A stretch of DNA of 64,000 bases from the NCBI GenBank assembly GCA_030646035.1, contig JAUSMY010000008.1, positions 20,746-84,745 on the forward strand, given 5' to 3'. Position 1 is the stretch's first letter, and each line of letters begins with the position of its first letter. A model generated the notes under the pieces. The model saw only the letters and a list, made by a program, of their open reading frames with translations, searched no databases and was not told the DNA's origin. The DNA comes from Thermodesulfovibrionia bacterium. GTDB lineage: Bacteria; Nitrospirota; Thermodesulfovibrionia; UBA6902. Below are positions 26,726 to 34,620 of this stretch, piece after piece. Position numbers and translations under genes: made by a program.

Positions 26726-28081
26726 TCACTCAAGGCCATATCTTTTAAGTTTCCGCCATAATGAGACTCTGTCTATGCCAAGCGCCTGCGCTGCTGCCGT
26801 CTTATTGCCGTTTACTTCTTTCAGCGTCCATTTTATGTATTCGATCTCCTGATCCTCAAGAGACGGGATCACATTATCTTTCTTCCTGAATGTCTTGACG
26901 CTCAAGGTCCTGATATCTTCCGGCAGATGCCCCTCATCAATAATATTCCTGTTAGCAAAGGCGACCCCACGCTCTATAATATTTTCAAGCTCCCTTATAT
27001 TGCCCGGGAAATCATACTTCATAAGTATTGAGATCACCTCAGGCGATATCTCTGTGACATTCTTCTTCATGAGCGCTGAGTACCGCTTTAAAAAATAATA
27101 GCTCAGCATGGGGATATCATTTCTTCTTGCTGAAAGCGGCGGTATATTAAGGGCAACAACATTAAGCCTGAAGTACAGGTCTTCCCTGAATTGGCCGGTC
27201 TTTATTATATCCTTGATATCCCTGTTGGTTGCAGCGATGAACCTGACGTCCGCCTTTATCGGCTCTGTGCCTCCAAGCCGCATGAATTCCTTCTCCTGTA
27301 TCACCCTCAGAAGCTTTACCTGCATGGCAGGCGTCATCTCTGTTATCTCGTCAAGAAAAAGTGTCCCGCCGGATGCTGTTTCAACAAGCCCTTTTTTAAA
27401 AGCGTTTGCTCCTGTGAACGCGCCTTTTTCATGGCCGAAGAGTTCATTTGAAAGAAGCTCCTCTGTCAGTGCGCCGCAGTTTATGGCTACAAAAGGTTTT
27501 TCCGCCCTGTCGCTGTTAAAATGTACGTATCTTGCAACCAGTTCTTTTCCGGTCCCGCTTTCACCTGAGATGACCACATTGCAGTCTGTCGGCGCCACCT
27601 GTCTCGCTGTTTCGAGAAGCTTCTGCATTATAGGGTCCTGAGTTATGATCTTTGCCTTGCCTTCAAACTTGGCTATCTGCTCTCTGAGAAGCGCATTCTC
27701 TTTTTTAAGGTTTACCTTCTCCAACGCGTCCTTTACAACCTTCCTTACTTCATCGAGTTTGAAAGGCTTGGCTATATAATGATATGCGCCTTTTTTGATC
27801 GTATCCACGGCAGATGTAATGGTTGCGTATGCCGTGATCATGATAACCTCTGTGTCAGGGTGTGTCTCCTTGGACTTCTCAAGTATCTCTATGCCGTCAA
27901 CTTTCTCCATCTTCAGGTCTGTCAGTACAATATCGAACTCCTGGGTCTGGAGCAGCTTGATCCCCTGAGGGCCGCTGGATGTTGCTACAACATCGTATCC
28001 CTCTTTTTTCATTATATGTTCGAGATTCCTCAGTGCGACTTTTTCATCCTCAACTATCAATATCCTGCCGTTATTCGCCAT
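26726..28081 (-). CDS. NtrC-family sigma-54 response regulator (first system)
   Basis: A 451-residue regulator: receiver domain (phospho-Asp55 in VLTDLKMEKVDG, Lys in YIAKPF), AAA+ sigma-54 activator domain (Walker A GESGTGKE, the sigma-54 contact loop GAFTGA in GHEKGAFTGANAF, Walker B region GTLFLDEI) and a C-terminal Fis-type HTH (KTAAAQALGIDRVSLWRKL). The ATG at 28081 is preferred because GGAG lies eight bases upstream. It follows its histidine kinase by a few bases and the pair is divergent from the first TauE/stress operon, which has a sigma-54-like promoter. It is therefore the likely activator of that operon. Confidence 0.93.
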   Translation of the reverse strand: MANNGRILIVEDEKVALRNLEHIMKKEGYDVVATSSGPQGIKLLQTQEFDIVLTDLKMEKVDGIEILEKSKETHPDTEVIMITAYATITSAVDTIKKGAYHYIAKPFKLDEVRKVVKDALEKVNLKKENALLREQIAKFEGKAKIITQDPIMQKLLETARQVAPTDCNVVISGESGTGKELVARYVHFNSDRAEKPFVAINCGALTEELLSNELFGHEKGAFTGANAFKKGLVETASGGTLFLDEITEMTPAMQVKLLRVIQEKEFMRLGGTEPIKADVRFIAATNRDIKDIIKTGQFREDLYFRLNVVALNIPPLSARRNDIPMLSYYFLKRYSALMKKNVTEISPEVISILMKYDFPGNIRELENIIERGVAFANRNIIDEGHLPEDIRTLSVKTFRKKDNVIPSLEDQEIEYIKWTLKEVNGNKTAAAQALGIDRVSLWRKLKRYGLE

Positions 28082-28086
28082 ATCCA

Positions 28087-29484
28087 TCACTCCCCTGGAA
28101 ATATTTCAATGATGAAGCTCGTGCCGTATCCCGGCTCGCTCTCAACAATGATCGAACCGCCGAGTTCCTTGATAATGTTATGGACAATAAAGAGCCCGAG
28201 TCCGTAGCTCTTTTTTGTCTTCTTTGTTGTAAAGAACGGGCTGAAGATATTCTGGACCATCTCTTCGCTCATGCCTGAACCGGTATCAGACACAACGATC
28301 TCTATCCGTCCGTTCTCAGGGATCTTTTTCGCGGCGATAACTATCTTACCCTCATCGCTGATCGAGTCCACACTGTTCTTGATGAGATTTATGAATACCT
28401 GCTGGAGCTTCTGTTTATCAGCTACAAACTCGATGTTCCCCGGTATCTTTATCGAGAGCTGCACCTTTGTAGGAATATCTCCCCTGAGAAAGTGAAGGGT
28501 CTCATCAACCGCCTTTTTAAGGTTCACCATCTCCTTATCGCTCTTCCTTGAGTAGCCGAGCATGGAGTTGACAATATTCTTTGCCCTGTCTGTTTCATCT
28601 TCTATCTGGGTCAGGAGCTCTTTCTTATATTCATCATCACTGCTATCAATCTCCTCCCTTAATATCTGAGCTGAGGTGGAGATATTGGAGATAGGGTTAT
28701 TAAGTTCATGCGCGACCCCGAAGAGAAGCGTGCCCAGTGAGGCGAGTTTTTCCGATTGCACAAGGTATCCCTTCCTCTCCTCAAGCTCATGCAGCATCCT
28801 GTTAAACGCGCTGTTGAGTGATATCATCTCCTTGTCTTTGGTCTCTATCGGAACAGGGGAGAACTCCCCCATTGCGACCCTCTCCATGTGCTCTTCAAGT
28901 ATCCTCAGCGGCTGTATCATTTTTTTATAAAAGAGGATCGCGCCTATTGAGCCGGCCGCCATAAAGAACATTATTGAGAGAAGAACTTTGTGCCTGGCTG
29001 ACTGAAGCGTTTCCTGCATGATCTCCCGTTCAGTCTTTGATATCTTCTCCGCTGCCGTAACAAGTTTCCGCCCGACCTCCCGCAATATCTCCTCGCTGCT
29101 GCTGATATTCGTATCTATGGAAGGCAGCGCTGTCAGCAGCTCCTTGTATTGTTCTAAATCTTTTTCGATCTCAAGCAGCACATCATTTTTTGCAAATACA
29201 CCAAGCTGGGCTCCATTATTTTCCAGAAGTCCTTCAGCCTTATTCACATAAGTAAAAAGCTCCCTGTAATCTTCATCTTTTTTATATAAGAAATAATTTT
29301 TCTCAAATCTTTTTATCTCAAGGGTTGTGTCAAAGAGATCAGAGACTACAGCACCTGATTTCACCATCTTCTCCACTTCCCCTAGGCTTGTGCGGTTCAC
29401 AATGATGACCACTGCCATCAATATCAGGGCAACCACATAGAACAATGCCAGTTTCTGTTTAATGCTGCTGGGCGCTCGTACCAT
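28087..29484 (-). CDS. Membrane sensor histidine kinase (first system)
   Basis: 465 residues from the ATG at 29484 (MVRAPSSIKQKLALFYVV); the open frame extends upstream but that part has no domain features. It has transmembrane helices at about residues 10-30 and 170-190, a helical periplasmic sensor between them starting with RFEKNYFLYKKDEDY, a HAMP-like linker, a phospho-acceptor box FGVAHELNNPISN, and an ATPase domain with the N, G1 (VVSDTGSGMSEE) and G2 boxes (KKSYGLGLFIVHNI). It overlaps nothing and precedes its response regulator. The sensor resembles that of the second kinase at 33065. Confidence 0.9.
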   Translation of the reverse strand: MVRAPSSIKQKLALFYVVALILMAVVIIVNRTSLGEVEKMVKSGAVVSDLFDTTLEIKRFEKNYFLYKKDEDYRELFTYVNKAEGLLENNGAQLGVFAKNDVLLEIEKDLEQYKELLTALPSIDTNISSSEEILREVGRKLVTAAEKISKTEREIMQETLQSARHKVLLSIMFFMAAGSIGAILFYKKMIQPLRILEEHMERVAMGEFSPVPIETKDKEMISLNSAFNRMLHELEERKGYLVQSEKLASLGTLLFGVAHELNNPISNISTSAQILREEIDSSDDEYKKELLTQIEDETDRAKNIVNSMLGYSRKSDKEMVNLKKAVDETLHFLRGDIPTKVQLSIKIPGNIEFVADKQKLQQVFINLIKNSVDSISDEGKIVIAAKKIPENGRIEIVVSDTGSGMSEEMVQNIFSPFFTTKKTKKSYGLGLFIVHNIIKELGGSIIVESEPGYGTSFIIEIFPGE

Positions 29485-29506
29485 AAAACTATAATAATCA
29501 GAATCG

Positions 29507-29519
29507 TTGCAAATTGCAA
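29507..29519. promoter_or_regulatory. Inverted repeat, distal activator site candidate (first operon)
   Basis: TTGCA-AAT-TGCAA. The same arms recur at 29595-29607, 88 bases closer to the sigma-54-like promoter. It lies about 200 bases upstream of the predicted start of transcription. Confidence 0.4.
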
Positions 29520-29594
29520 TCAACAAACACTTATCTGCAACACTTACTCCACGCCGTAGATTTAAAGGATTTCCAAAGAATCCTAAGCATGCTA

Positions 29595-29607
29595 TTGCAT
29601 TGTGCAA
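29595..29607. promoter_or_regulatory. Inverted repeat, proximal activator site candidate (first operon)
   Basis: TTGCA-TTG-TGCAA, identical arms and spacing to the site at 29507-29519. It is about 110 bases upstream of the predicted transcription start, the usual distance for an NtrC-type enhancer. Confidence 0.45.
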
Positions 29608-29683
29608 CAAAGCAAAAAATATATCGTTTTCACTGACTGACAAAATTCCTTTTAATACCAAAGTGTTACGGGCTTAAAATGTA

Positions 29684-29700
29684 TTGGCACGGAAAGTGTA
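29684..29700 (+). promoter_or_regulatory. Sigma-54-like promoter of the first TauE/stress operon
   Basis: TTGGCACGGAAAGTGTA carries the -24 TGGCACG element. Ten bases after GG comes GT where the -12 consensus has GC, so the -12 half is imperfect. It precedes the gene starting at 29738 and lies next to an NtrC-type regulator pair. Confidence 0.55.
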
Positions 29701-29737
29701 TTAGATAATGCAAAAGCTTTTCGAAAAGGGGGAAGAA

Positions 29738-30049
29738 ATGAAGGGTATATCAAAGAAATTTGAACAGATATTTTCAGCAGTAGCATTTGCGGAAGAAGGA
29801 GAGTTTGAAACAGCGAGGGAGATTTTAGGAGAAGGGCAGACATTGGTAGGCAAGATCAAAATACTTAAAAGTGAAGTTGAAATCTCAGTTGATAATCTCG
29901 TATCAATGGCAATTACATTTGCAGAGGCTGGAGAACATGACAAGGCGCTGGAGATCATGAAAGAGGCAGAGGAAAAACTTGCGGGTTTAAATCAGGAACT
30001 GCAGAGAGACTTTGTATCTTTATCAACATCAACAAGTTCAGCCCATTAA
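29738..30049 (+). CDS. Small protein with two FAExGE modules (unrecognised family)
   Basis: A 103-residue soluble protein. The ATG at 29738 follows a GGGGGAAG site. The first module (residues 1-30, KKFEQIFSAVAFAEEGEFET then AREIL) is nearly identical to the N-terminus of the next gene. A second, diverged copy (SMAITFAEAGEHDKALEIM) lies at about residues 56-75. The protein is mostly helical, like a short TPR-style repeat, and ends in a Ser/Thr tail. It has no cysteines, no signal peptide and no enzyme motif. It is the first gene of an operon with a TauE permease and a universal stress protein. Function unknown; a small binding or adaptor protein is possible. Confidence 0.75.
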   Translation: MKGISKKFEQIFSAVAFAEEGEFETAREILGEGQTLVGKIKILKSEVEISVDNLVSMAITFAEAGEHDKALEIMKEAEEKLAGLNQELQRDFVSLSTSTSSAH

Positions 30050-30078
30050 TAAAATAATCTTAAATAAGGAGGAAGGCA

Positions 30079-30252
30079 ATGAAGACGATCGCAGAGAAAT
30101 TTGAACAGATATTTTCCGCTGCGGCATTTGCAGAAAGCGGAGAGCATGAAACAGCGAGACTCATAATGAAAGAATGCGCGCCGGCAGAAATAAAGAGCCG
30201 GAAGCAGGCAGCAGCAGACAGCATCCTAATCCAGTCCGTAAAGGCAAATTAA
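30079..30252 (+). CDS. 57-residue FAExGE mini-protein (unrecognised family)
   Basis: A short gene of 57 residues, starting MKTIAEKFEQIFSAAAFAES and ending IQSVKAN. It has a very strong ribosome site (AAGGAGGAAGG) and lies 29 bases after the previous gene. The first 30 residues match the module of the neighbouring gene almost base for base over about 40 bases (from AGAAATTTGAACAGATATTT), so it arose by tandem duplication. After the module comes a basic, Ala-rich tail. Its clear start, ribosome site and conserved module argue that it is real despite its size. Confidence 0.7.
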   Translation: MKTIAEKFEQIFSAAAFAESGEHETARLIMKECAPAEIKSRKQAAADSILIQSVKAN

Positions 30253-30265
30253 GCACAAAGGCGAT

Positions 30266-30742
30266 ATGAAAAGATTACAGAAAAGATTCGAAGACATTAT
30301 GTCAGCTGTAACCTTTGCTGAAGAAGGTGAGTTTGATACAGCGAAAGAGTTTCTCAACGAAGGGAGAAAAGTCCTTTATGCGGTAAAGGAAGGGCAGGAC
30401 GACAGCAGGGCGTTCAGATACGCGATGAATGTGTGCAGCAGGATCGGGGCAAGCCTTGACATACTGTATGTCTCTCCAAAGAAGATCGTCAGCCCTTTCA
30501 TAGACCAGTTTGTCATCGAATTAAAAAAAGAAGGGATCAGGCACAGCTTATTTCATACAAGCGGCTGCCTGAAAAACCAGATAATCGATCATACAGATAA
30601 AAAGAAAGGGATCCTCTTTGTAATTGTCGGTTCATCAGAAAACCTTGCGGTTGACTGCAGAAGAAAAAATAAAAAGCTGTCAGATGCGTGGGACAACCTG
30701 GGATGTCCGTTAGTGGTTGTCTCTGATCTTGAAACAGCTTAA
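30266..30742 (+). CDS. FAExGE module fused to a universal stress protein-like domain
   Basis: A 158-residue protein. Residues 1-30 are the module (KRFEDIMSAVTFAEEGEFDT). Residues 45-155 look like a UspA-type alpha/beta domain (DDSRAFRYAMNVCSRIGASL, LDILYVS, then ILFVIVGSSENL and CPLVVVS). The ATP-binding G-x2-G-x9-G-S/T motif of ATP-type stress proteins is missing. It lies 13 bases after the 57-residue gene and 19 before the small membrane protein gene. It is the middle of the first sigma-54-type operon. Confidence 0.75.
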   Translation: MKRLQKRFEDIMSAVTFAEEGEFDTAKEFLNEGRKVLYAVKEGQDDSRAFRYAMNVCSRIGASLDILYVSPKKIVSPFIDQFVIELKKEGIRHSLFHTSGCLKNQIIDHTDKKKGILFVIVGSSENLAVDCRRKNKKLSDAWDNLGCPLVVVSDLETA

Positions 30743-30761
30743 AAATAATAAGGAGAGAAAA

Positions 30762-31013
30762 ATGGCAAAGAGTTATCAATCTAAAAAGCCTGTCGGGAAG
30801 ATGATCTTTATGGGCATAATTTCCATAGCGCTTTATGTCACCCTGCTTTCACAGCAGGACATGCTTAACGAGTATTTCGGAAAGGGCGGTGTATACGCAT
30901 TCCTTCCGATAGTCACAGCTTTTCTTTTTTCGTATATACACGGTACATTCACAGGCGACTTCTGGACTGTGTTGGGAATAGAAGCTGCCAGGAAGAAACA
31001 GGAGGTAAAGTAA
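30762..31013 (+). CDS. Small two-helix membrane protein, TauE operon partner
   Basis: 83 residues from the ATG at 30762, which has an AAGGAGAG site. Two hydrophobic helices (about residues 14-31 and 45-62) flank a short loop, and the C-terminus is charged. It ends one base before the TauE permease gene starts. Unrecognised; the tight spacing suggests it is a subunit or chaperone of the permease. Confidence 0.7.
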   Translation: MAKSYQSKKPVGKMIFMGIISIALYVTLLSQQDMLNEYFGKGGVYAFLPIVTAFLFSYIHGTFTGDFWTVLGIEAARKKQEVK

Positions 31014-31014
31014 G

Positions 31015-32106
31015 ATGCACGACACAGTTAACGCAGTTGCCAATTTTATCAATCTTGATACAGCGAATATTATCTATCTCTTTCTTGTTGGATTCGTCGG
31101 CGGCCTTGTAAGCGGATTCATCGGTTCAGGCGGCGCATTCGTTCTCACACCGGCAATGATGAGCATGGGAGTTCCCGGACTGGTAGCAGTTGCCAGCAAT
31201 ATGTGTCACAAATTTCCAAAGGCCCTCATCGGAGCCATCAAACGCGCAAAATACGGACAGGTGGATGTCAAGCTCGGCATCGTCCTCGGCATCTCAGCGG
31301 AGGCCGGAGTCCTTTACGGAGCTCACATACAGGAGAGTATTAAAAAGTCATTTGGAGAAGCCGGTTCAAACCTGTATGTCAGCGCGGCATTTGTAGTGAT
31401 CCTTGCCGTTGTCGGCGGATTTATATTGATAGACGCATGGAAGACTTACAAATCAGGCAATGCTCATGAAGAAGAAAAGGTTACCAAACTCGCGCGCTGG
31501 GTGCAGTCAGTCAACATCCCGGGGACAATGGTCTATTTCAAAAGCATCGACGCAAAAGTATCTGTGCTCTTTACTCTTCCGCTCGGTTTTGCAACCGGAA
31601 TGTTAGCCGCAACTATCGCAGTCGGCGGTTTCATAGGAGTGCCGTCAATGATCTATGTGTTAGGCGCGCCAAGCCTCATGGCGTCTGCGACAGAGCTTGT
31701 CATCGCATTTGTAATGGGACTGGGCGGTTCATTTAAATTCGCAATGCACGGGCTTGTTGACATCCGCCTCGCAATGATCATACTCGCGGGTTCCCTCTTC
31801 GGAATTCAGCTTGGCGCTATCGGAACAACCTATGTAAAGCCTTTTATGATAAAGGTCGTTATGGGTGTTATCATGGTGACAGTGCTCTTCAGCCGCGCTC
31901 TGATGGTTCCGGTCTACATGTCACAGCTTCATCTTATACAGGAACTTAGCGAAGGCACGGCAAAATCATTAAAGAATGTCAGTTTTGGCATTATGATATT
32001 CGCCCTTGCAATGGGAGCATTTATCGTCCTGAGGGCGATGTGGCAGGGACGCAAGGCTGAGAGGCTGCTGCACACATCAGAAGCTTTAGGGCACGGAAAG
32101 GTATAA
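31015..32106 (+). CDS. TauE/SafE family anion permease (first operon)
   Basis: A 363-residue inner membrane protein with about eight helices. Two family repeats are visible: FVGGLVSGFIGSGGAFVLTPAM near residue 24 and FATGMLAATIAVGGFIGVP near residue 193. TauE/SafE (formerly DUF81) proteins export sulfite, sulfoacetate or related organic anions. The substrate here is unknown. It lies between a small membrane protein and a stress protein in one operon and has a paralogue at 36711. Confidence 0.9.
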   Translation: MHDTVNAVANFINLDTANIIYLFLVGFVGGLVSGFIGSGGAFVLTPAMMSMGVPGLVAVASNMCHKFPKALIGAIKRAKYGQVDVKLGIVLGISAEAGVLYGAHIQESIKKSFGEAGSNLYVSAAFVVILAVVGGFILIDAWKTYKSGNAHEEEKVTKLARWVQSVNIPGTMVYFKSIDAKVSVLFTLPLGFATGMLAATIAVGGFIGVPSMIYVLGAPSLMASATELVIAFVMGLGGSFKFAMHGLVDIRLAMIILAGSLFGIQLGAIGTTYVKPFMIKVVMGVIMVTVLFSRALMVPVYMSQLHLIQELSEGTAKSLKNVSFGIMIFALAMGAFIVLRAMWQGRKAERLLHTSEALGHGKV

Positions 32107-32110
32107 CACA

Positions 32111-32965
32111 ATGGGAAGATACAGAAAGATCCTTGTAGCGGTTGACGGTTCAGAATCAAGTTTGCACGCATTAAAAGAATCCTTTAAGCTTGCGTCTAAT
32201 GAAAAAAGCTGGATAACTGTTGTATCCGTGGTTCCGCCATACATGGGCGATCTGGATCTGATAGCTGTGGGAAATGTCCTTGCGTCAGCCAGAAAACCCT
32301 GTGAGGATGCCCTGCTGAAAGCCAATAAAGCAGCAAAGGCCGAAAGGGCGCTGATAAAGACGGTCTGCGAGGAGGGAGAGATACACGAGAGGATCATTGA
32401 CCTTGCTGATGCGGAAAACTGCGACCTGATAGTCATGGGGAGAAGAGGCATGAGCCGGCTTGAAAGGGCTCTGCTCGGCAATATTACCGCAAGAGTTATC
32501 GGTTACAGCAATAAAGATGTCCTTGTTGTGCCAAGAGACACTACTGTCGGGTGGCAGAAGATACTCGTCGCAACTGACGGTTCAAGATTCAGCAAAGCCG
32601 CTGCCGCAAAGGCGATAGACTTTGCGAAATCATACGGAGGAGAACTGATCGTCATATCGGTTGTGGATGTCCCTACAGAGTTTTACGGCGAGGCGCCGCA
32701 GATCGTTGAGGATATGGTCAGGAAAGCAAAAGGCTTTGTAGATGATGTAATAAAAGATGCGACAGCATCCGGTATAAAAGCAGAAGGATTTGTCAGGGAG
32801 GCAGAGGCATATCAGGCCATTACCGGCATTGCAAAAGAACAGAATGTAAATACAATAGTGATGGGGTCACACGGCAGGACCGGATTAAAGAGGCTTCTCA
32901 TGGGCAGTGTCGCTGAGAAGGCAATAGGACATTCACCCTGCCCTGTGCTTGTGGTTAAGGCTTAA
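32111..32965 (+). CDS. Tandem universal stress protein (first operon)
   Basis: A 284-residue protein of two UspA domains (residues 1-140 and 147-284). The second has a complete ATP site (GSHGRTGLKRLLMGS). The first reads GRRGMSRLERALLGN, with Asn in place of the last Ser/Thr, so nucleotide binding there is less sure. It lies four bases after the TauE gene and ends the first operon; a terminator-like hairpin follows. Stress proteins fused or linked to transporters often bind nucleotides and tune transport. Confidence 0.92.
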   Translation: MGRYRKILVAVDGSESSLHALKESFKLASNEKSWITVVSVVPPYMGDLDLIAVGNVLASARKPCEDALLKANKAAKAERALIKTVCEEGEIHERIIDLADAENCDLIVMGRRGMSRLERALLGNITARVIGYSNKDVLVVPRDTTVGWQKILVATDGSRFSKAAAAKAIDFAKSYGGELIVISVVDVPTEFYGEAPQIVEDMVRKAKGFVDDVIKDATASGIKAEGFVREAEAYQAITGIAKEQNVNTIVMGSHGRTGLKRLLMGSVAEKAIGHSPCPVLVVKA

Positions 32966-33001
32966 CTTAATTAGGATCCGGGATAACAACATGATACTTT
33001 T

Positions 33002-33036
33002 AAAGCCCCTTAGAAGAATTTGAGGGGCTTTATTAT
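33002..33036 (+). terminator. Terminator of the first TauE/stress operon
   Basis: AAAGCCCCT (33002-33010) pairs with AGGGGCTTT (33023-33031) around a 12-base loop, followed by a T-rich but interrupted tract. Confidence 0.7.
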
Positions 33037-33064
33037 TTGTTTTTTGAGTTAAAATAAAAACATC

Positions 33065-34618
33065 ATGTCATTAAAGAAAAAGATAATCCTCAGCTTTCTT
33101 GTCAGTGCATTGATCATCACCCTGCTCTCAGTATTTTTATATCTGAATTTCGTTGAGATAAAAAAAGAGACCGCCTTTCTTGAGCTGACCGATACCATAC
33201 GAAGCAAATCGCTGCAGCTCAGGCGGCATGAAAAGAATTACTTTCTTTACGCGCCTGCAAAGGCTGAGGAAGAATCAAAAGCTATCTATGCGTATCTAAG
33301 AGAACTTGATGACATTCTCAATAACATGAACCCTTCTTCAATGGACCGGACAGCCTCCCTGAAGACGCTTGTGCGTGAATACCGCGAACAATTCGGTAAA
33401 ATAGAAAGATTGCTGGGTACGGCAATGGCTGAATCGGAAAGATTGAAAATATCTTCCCCGGCCTACTTGAAGATCAGCCGTCTGATAGAGTCTAATTTCC
33501 TGGATAAACCGCTTGAGGATGTGAATTATCTGCAAGAGGTTTTTTCACTGCCATCAAGCCATAACCTGATATCCTGCCTGAATGAATTTGACGCTGAGAT
33601 CAGCGCCCTCAGAAAGACCGGTGAAAACATCCTGGCGAGTTCCAAAGAGCTCGATAAAACCGCAAGGGGAAAAGTTGACAGCTTTATCAATATGTCACGG
33701 ACCGCCATTCTCGTATTCTTCCCACTCTTCCTGATCGTCGGATTCGGGGCTATTCTATTCATCATCAGTAATGTTGTGAAGCGTTTGCAGCTAATCACAA
33801 ATCTTATAGAAAAGACCGGAAAAGGGGATTTTACACATATTTCTAATCCTGCATATGAATGGGGCAAGGATGAGGTGGGGCAGCTCATCAGGAAGTTCAA
33901 CGATATGGAAGAGCTGCTTTCCCATAGGGAAAAGGAGTTGCTCCGGAGCAAGAAGCTTTCAGCGATAGGCATGCTCGCATCAGGAGTCGCGCATGAACTG
34001 AATAATCCGCTGAATAATATCTACACCACTGCCCAGCGGCTTACGAAAAAGTCAGGCGATCAGATCCCGTTATCTGTAAAAAACGGTCTGGATGATATCT
34101 TCAGCCAGTCCTTGAGGGTCAAGGGCATTGTCAGTGACCTCCTTGAATTTGCAAGAGGCAGGGAGCCGCATATTATGGCTGTAGAACTGCGAAGCTTCAT
34201 ATCCGGAGCATATAAACACCTTGGCAGCACAATAAGCACGGGAAACGTACGGTTCTCCCAGGAACTGCATCCGGATGAGATAGTCATGTACGCAGACCCT
34301 GAACAGCTGGAGCAGGTCTTCATTAACCTTTTTATCAATGCTGTTGATGCCATGTCAGGAGAAGGAGCGCTGACAGTGAAAGCAGAGGAAGAGGATACCC
34401 TCGTAAGGATAAAAGTATCTGATACCGGAAAGGGGATATCCCGTGAAACACTTGAAAAGATATTCGAACCTTTCTATACCACAAAGGGTAAAGGCACGGG
34501 CCTCGGGCTTGCCATTGTTTACAATATTATCCAGAAACATCGCGGCGAGATACAGGTCGAGAGCGAAGAAGGAAAAGGGACGACATTCATCATCACATTG
34601 CCAAAGGAGAATGCATAG
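33065..34618 (+). CDS. Membrane sensor histidine kinase (second system)
   Basis: A 517-residue kinase: transmembrane helices at about residues 7-27 and 218-238, a helical periplasmic sensor between them beginning LQLRRHEKNYFLYAPAKAEE, HAMP (about 239-295), the phospho-acceptor box ASGVAHELNNPLNN, and an ATPase domain with VSDTGKGISRE and GKGTGLGLAIVYNI. The EKNYFLY motif is shared with the first kinase, so the two sense with related helical bundles. It is two bases upstream of its response regulator. Confidence 0.92.
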   Translation: MSLKKKIILSFLVSALIITLLSVFLYLNFVEIKKETAFLELTDTIRSKSLQLRRHEKNYFLYAPAKAEEESKAIYAYLRELDDILNNMNPSSMDRTASLKTLVREYREQFGKIERLLGTAMAESERLKISSPAYLKISRLIESNFLDKPLEDVNYLQEVFSLPSSHNLISCLNEFDAEISALRKTGENILASSKELDKTARGKVDSFINMSRTAILVFFPLFLIVGFGAILFIISNVVKRLQLITNLIEKTGKGDFTHISNPAYEWGKDEVGQLIRKFNDMEELLSHREKELLRSKKLSAIGMLASGVAHELNNPLNNIYTTAQRLTKKSGDQIPLSVKNGLDDIFSQSLRVKGIVSDLLEFARGREPHIMAVELRSFISGAYKHLGSTISTGNVRFSQELHPDEIVMYADPEQLEQVFINLFINAVDAMSGEGALTVKAEEEDTLVRIKVSDTGKGISRETLEKIFEPFYTTKGKGTGLGLAIVYNIIQKHRGEIQVESEEGKGTTFIITLPKENA

Positions 34619-34620
34619 CT

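Noticed and set aside
28087..29661. Longer version of the first histidine kinase starting at 29661
   Set aside because: The added 59 residues have no domain features and would cover the TTGCA-N3-TGCAA repeats; the protein from 29484 starts just before the first transmembrane helix.
29507..30252. CRISPR-like array suggested by repeated sequence around 29.5-30.2 kb
   Set aside because: The repeats are a coding duplication and two operator-like sites, with no regular spacers.
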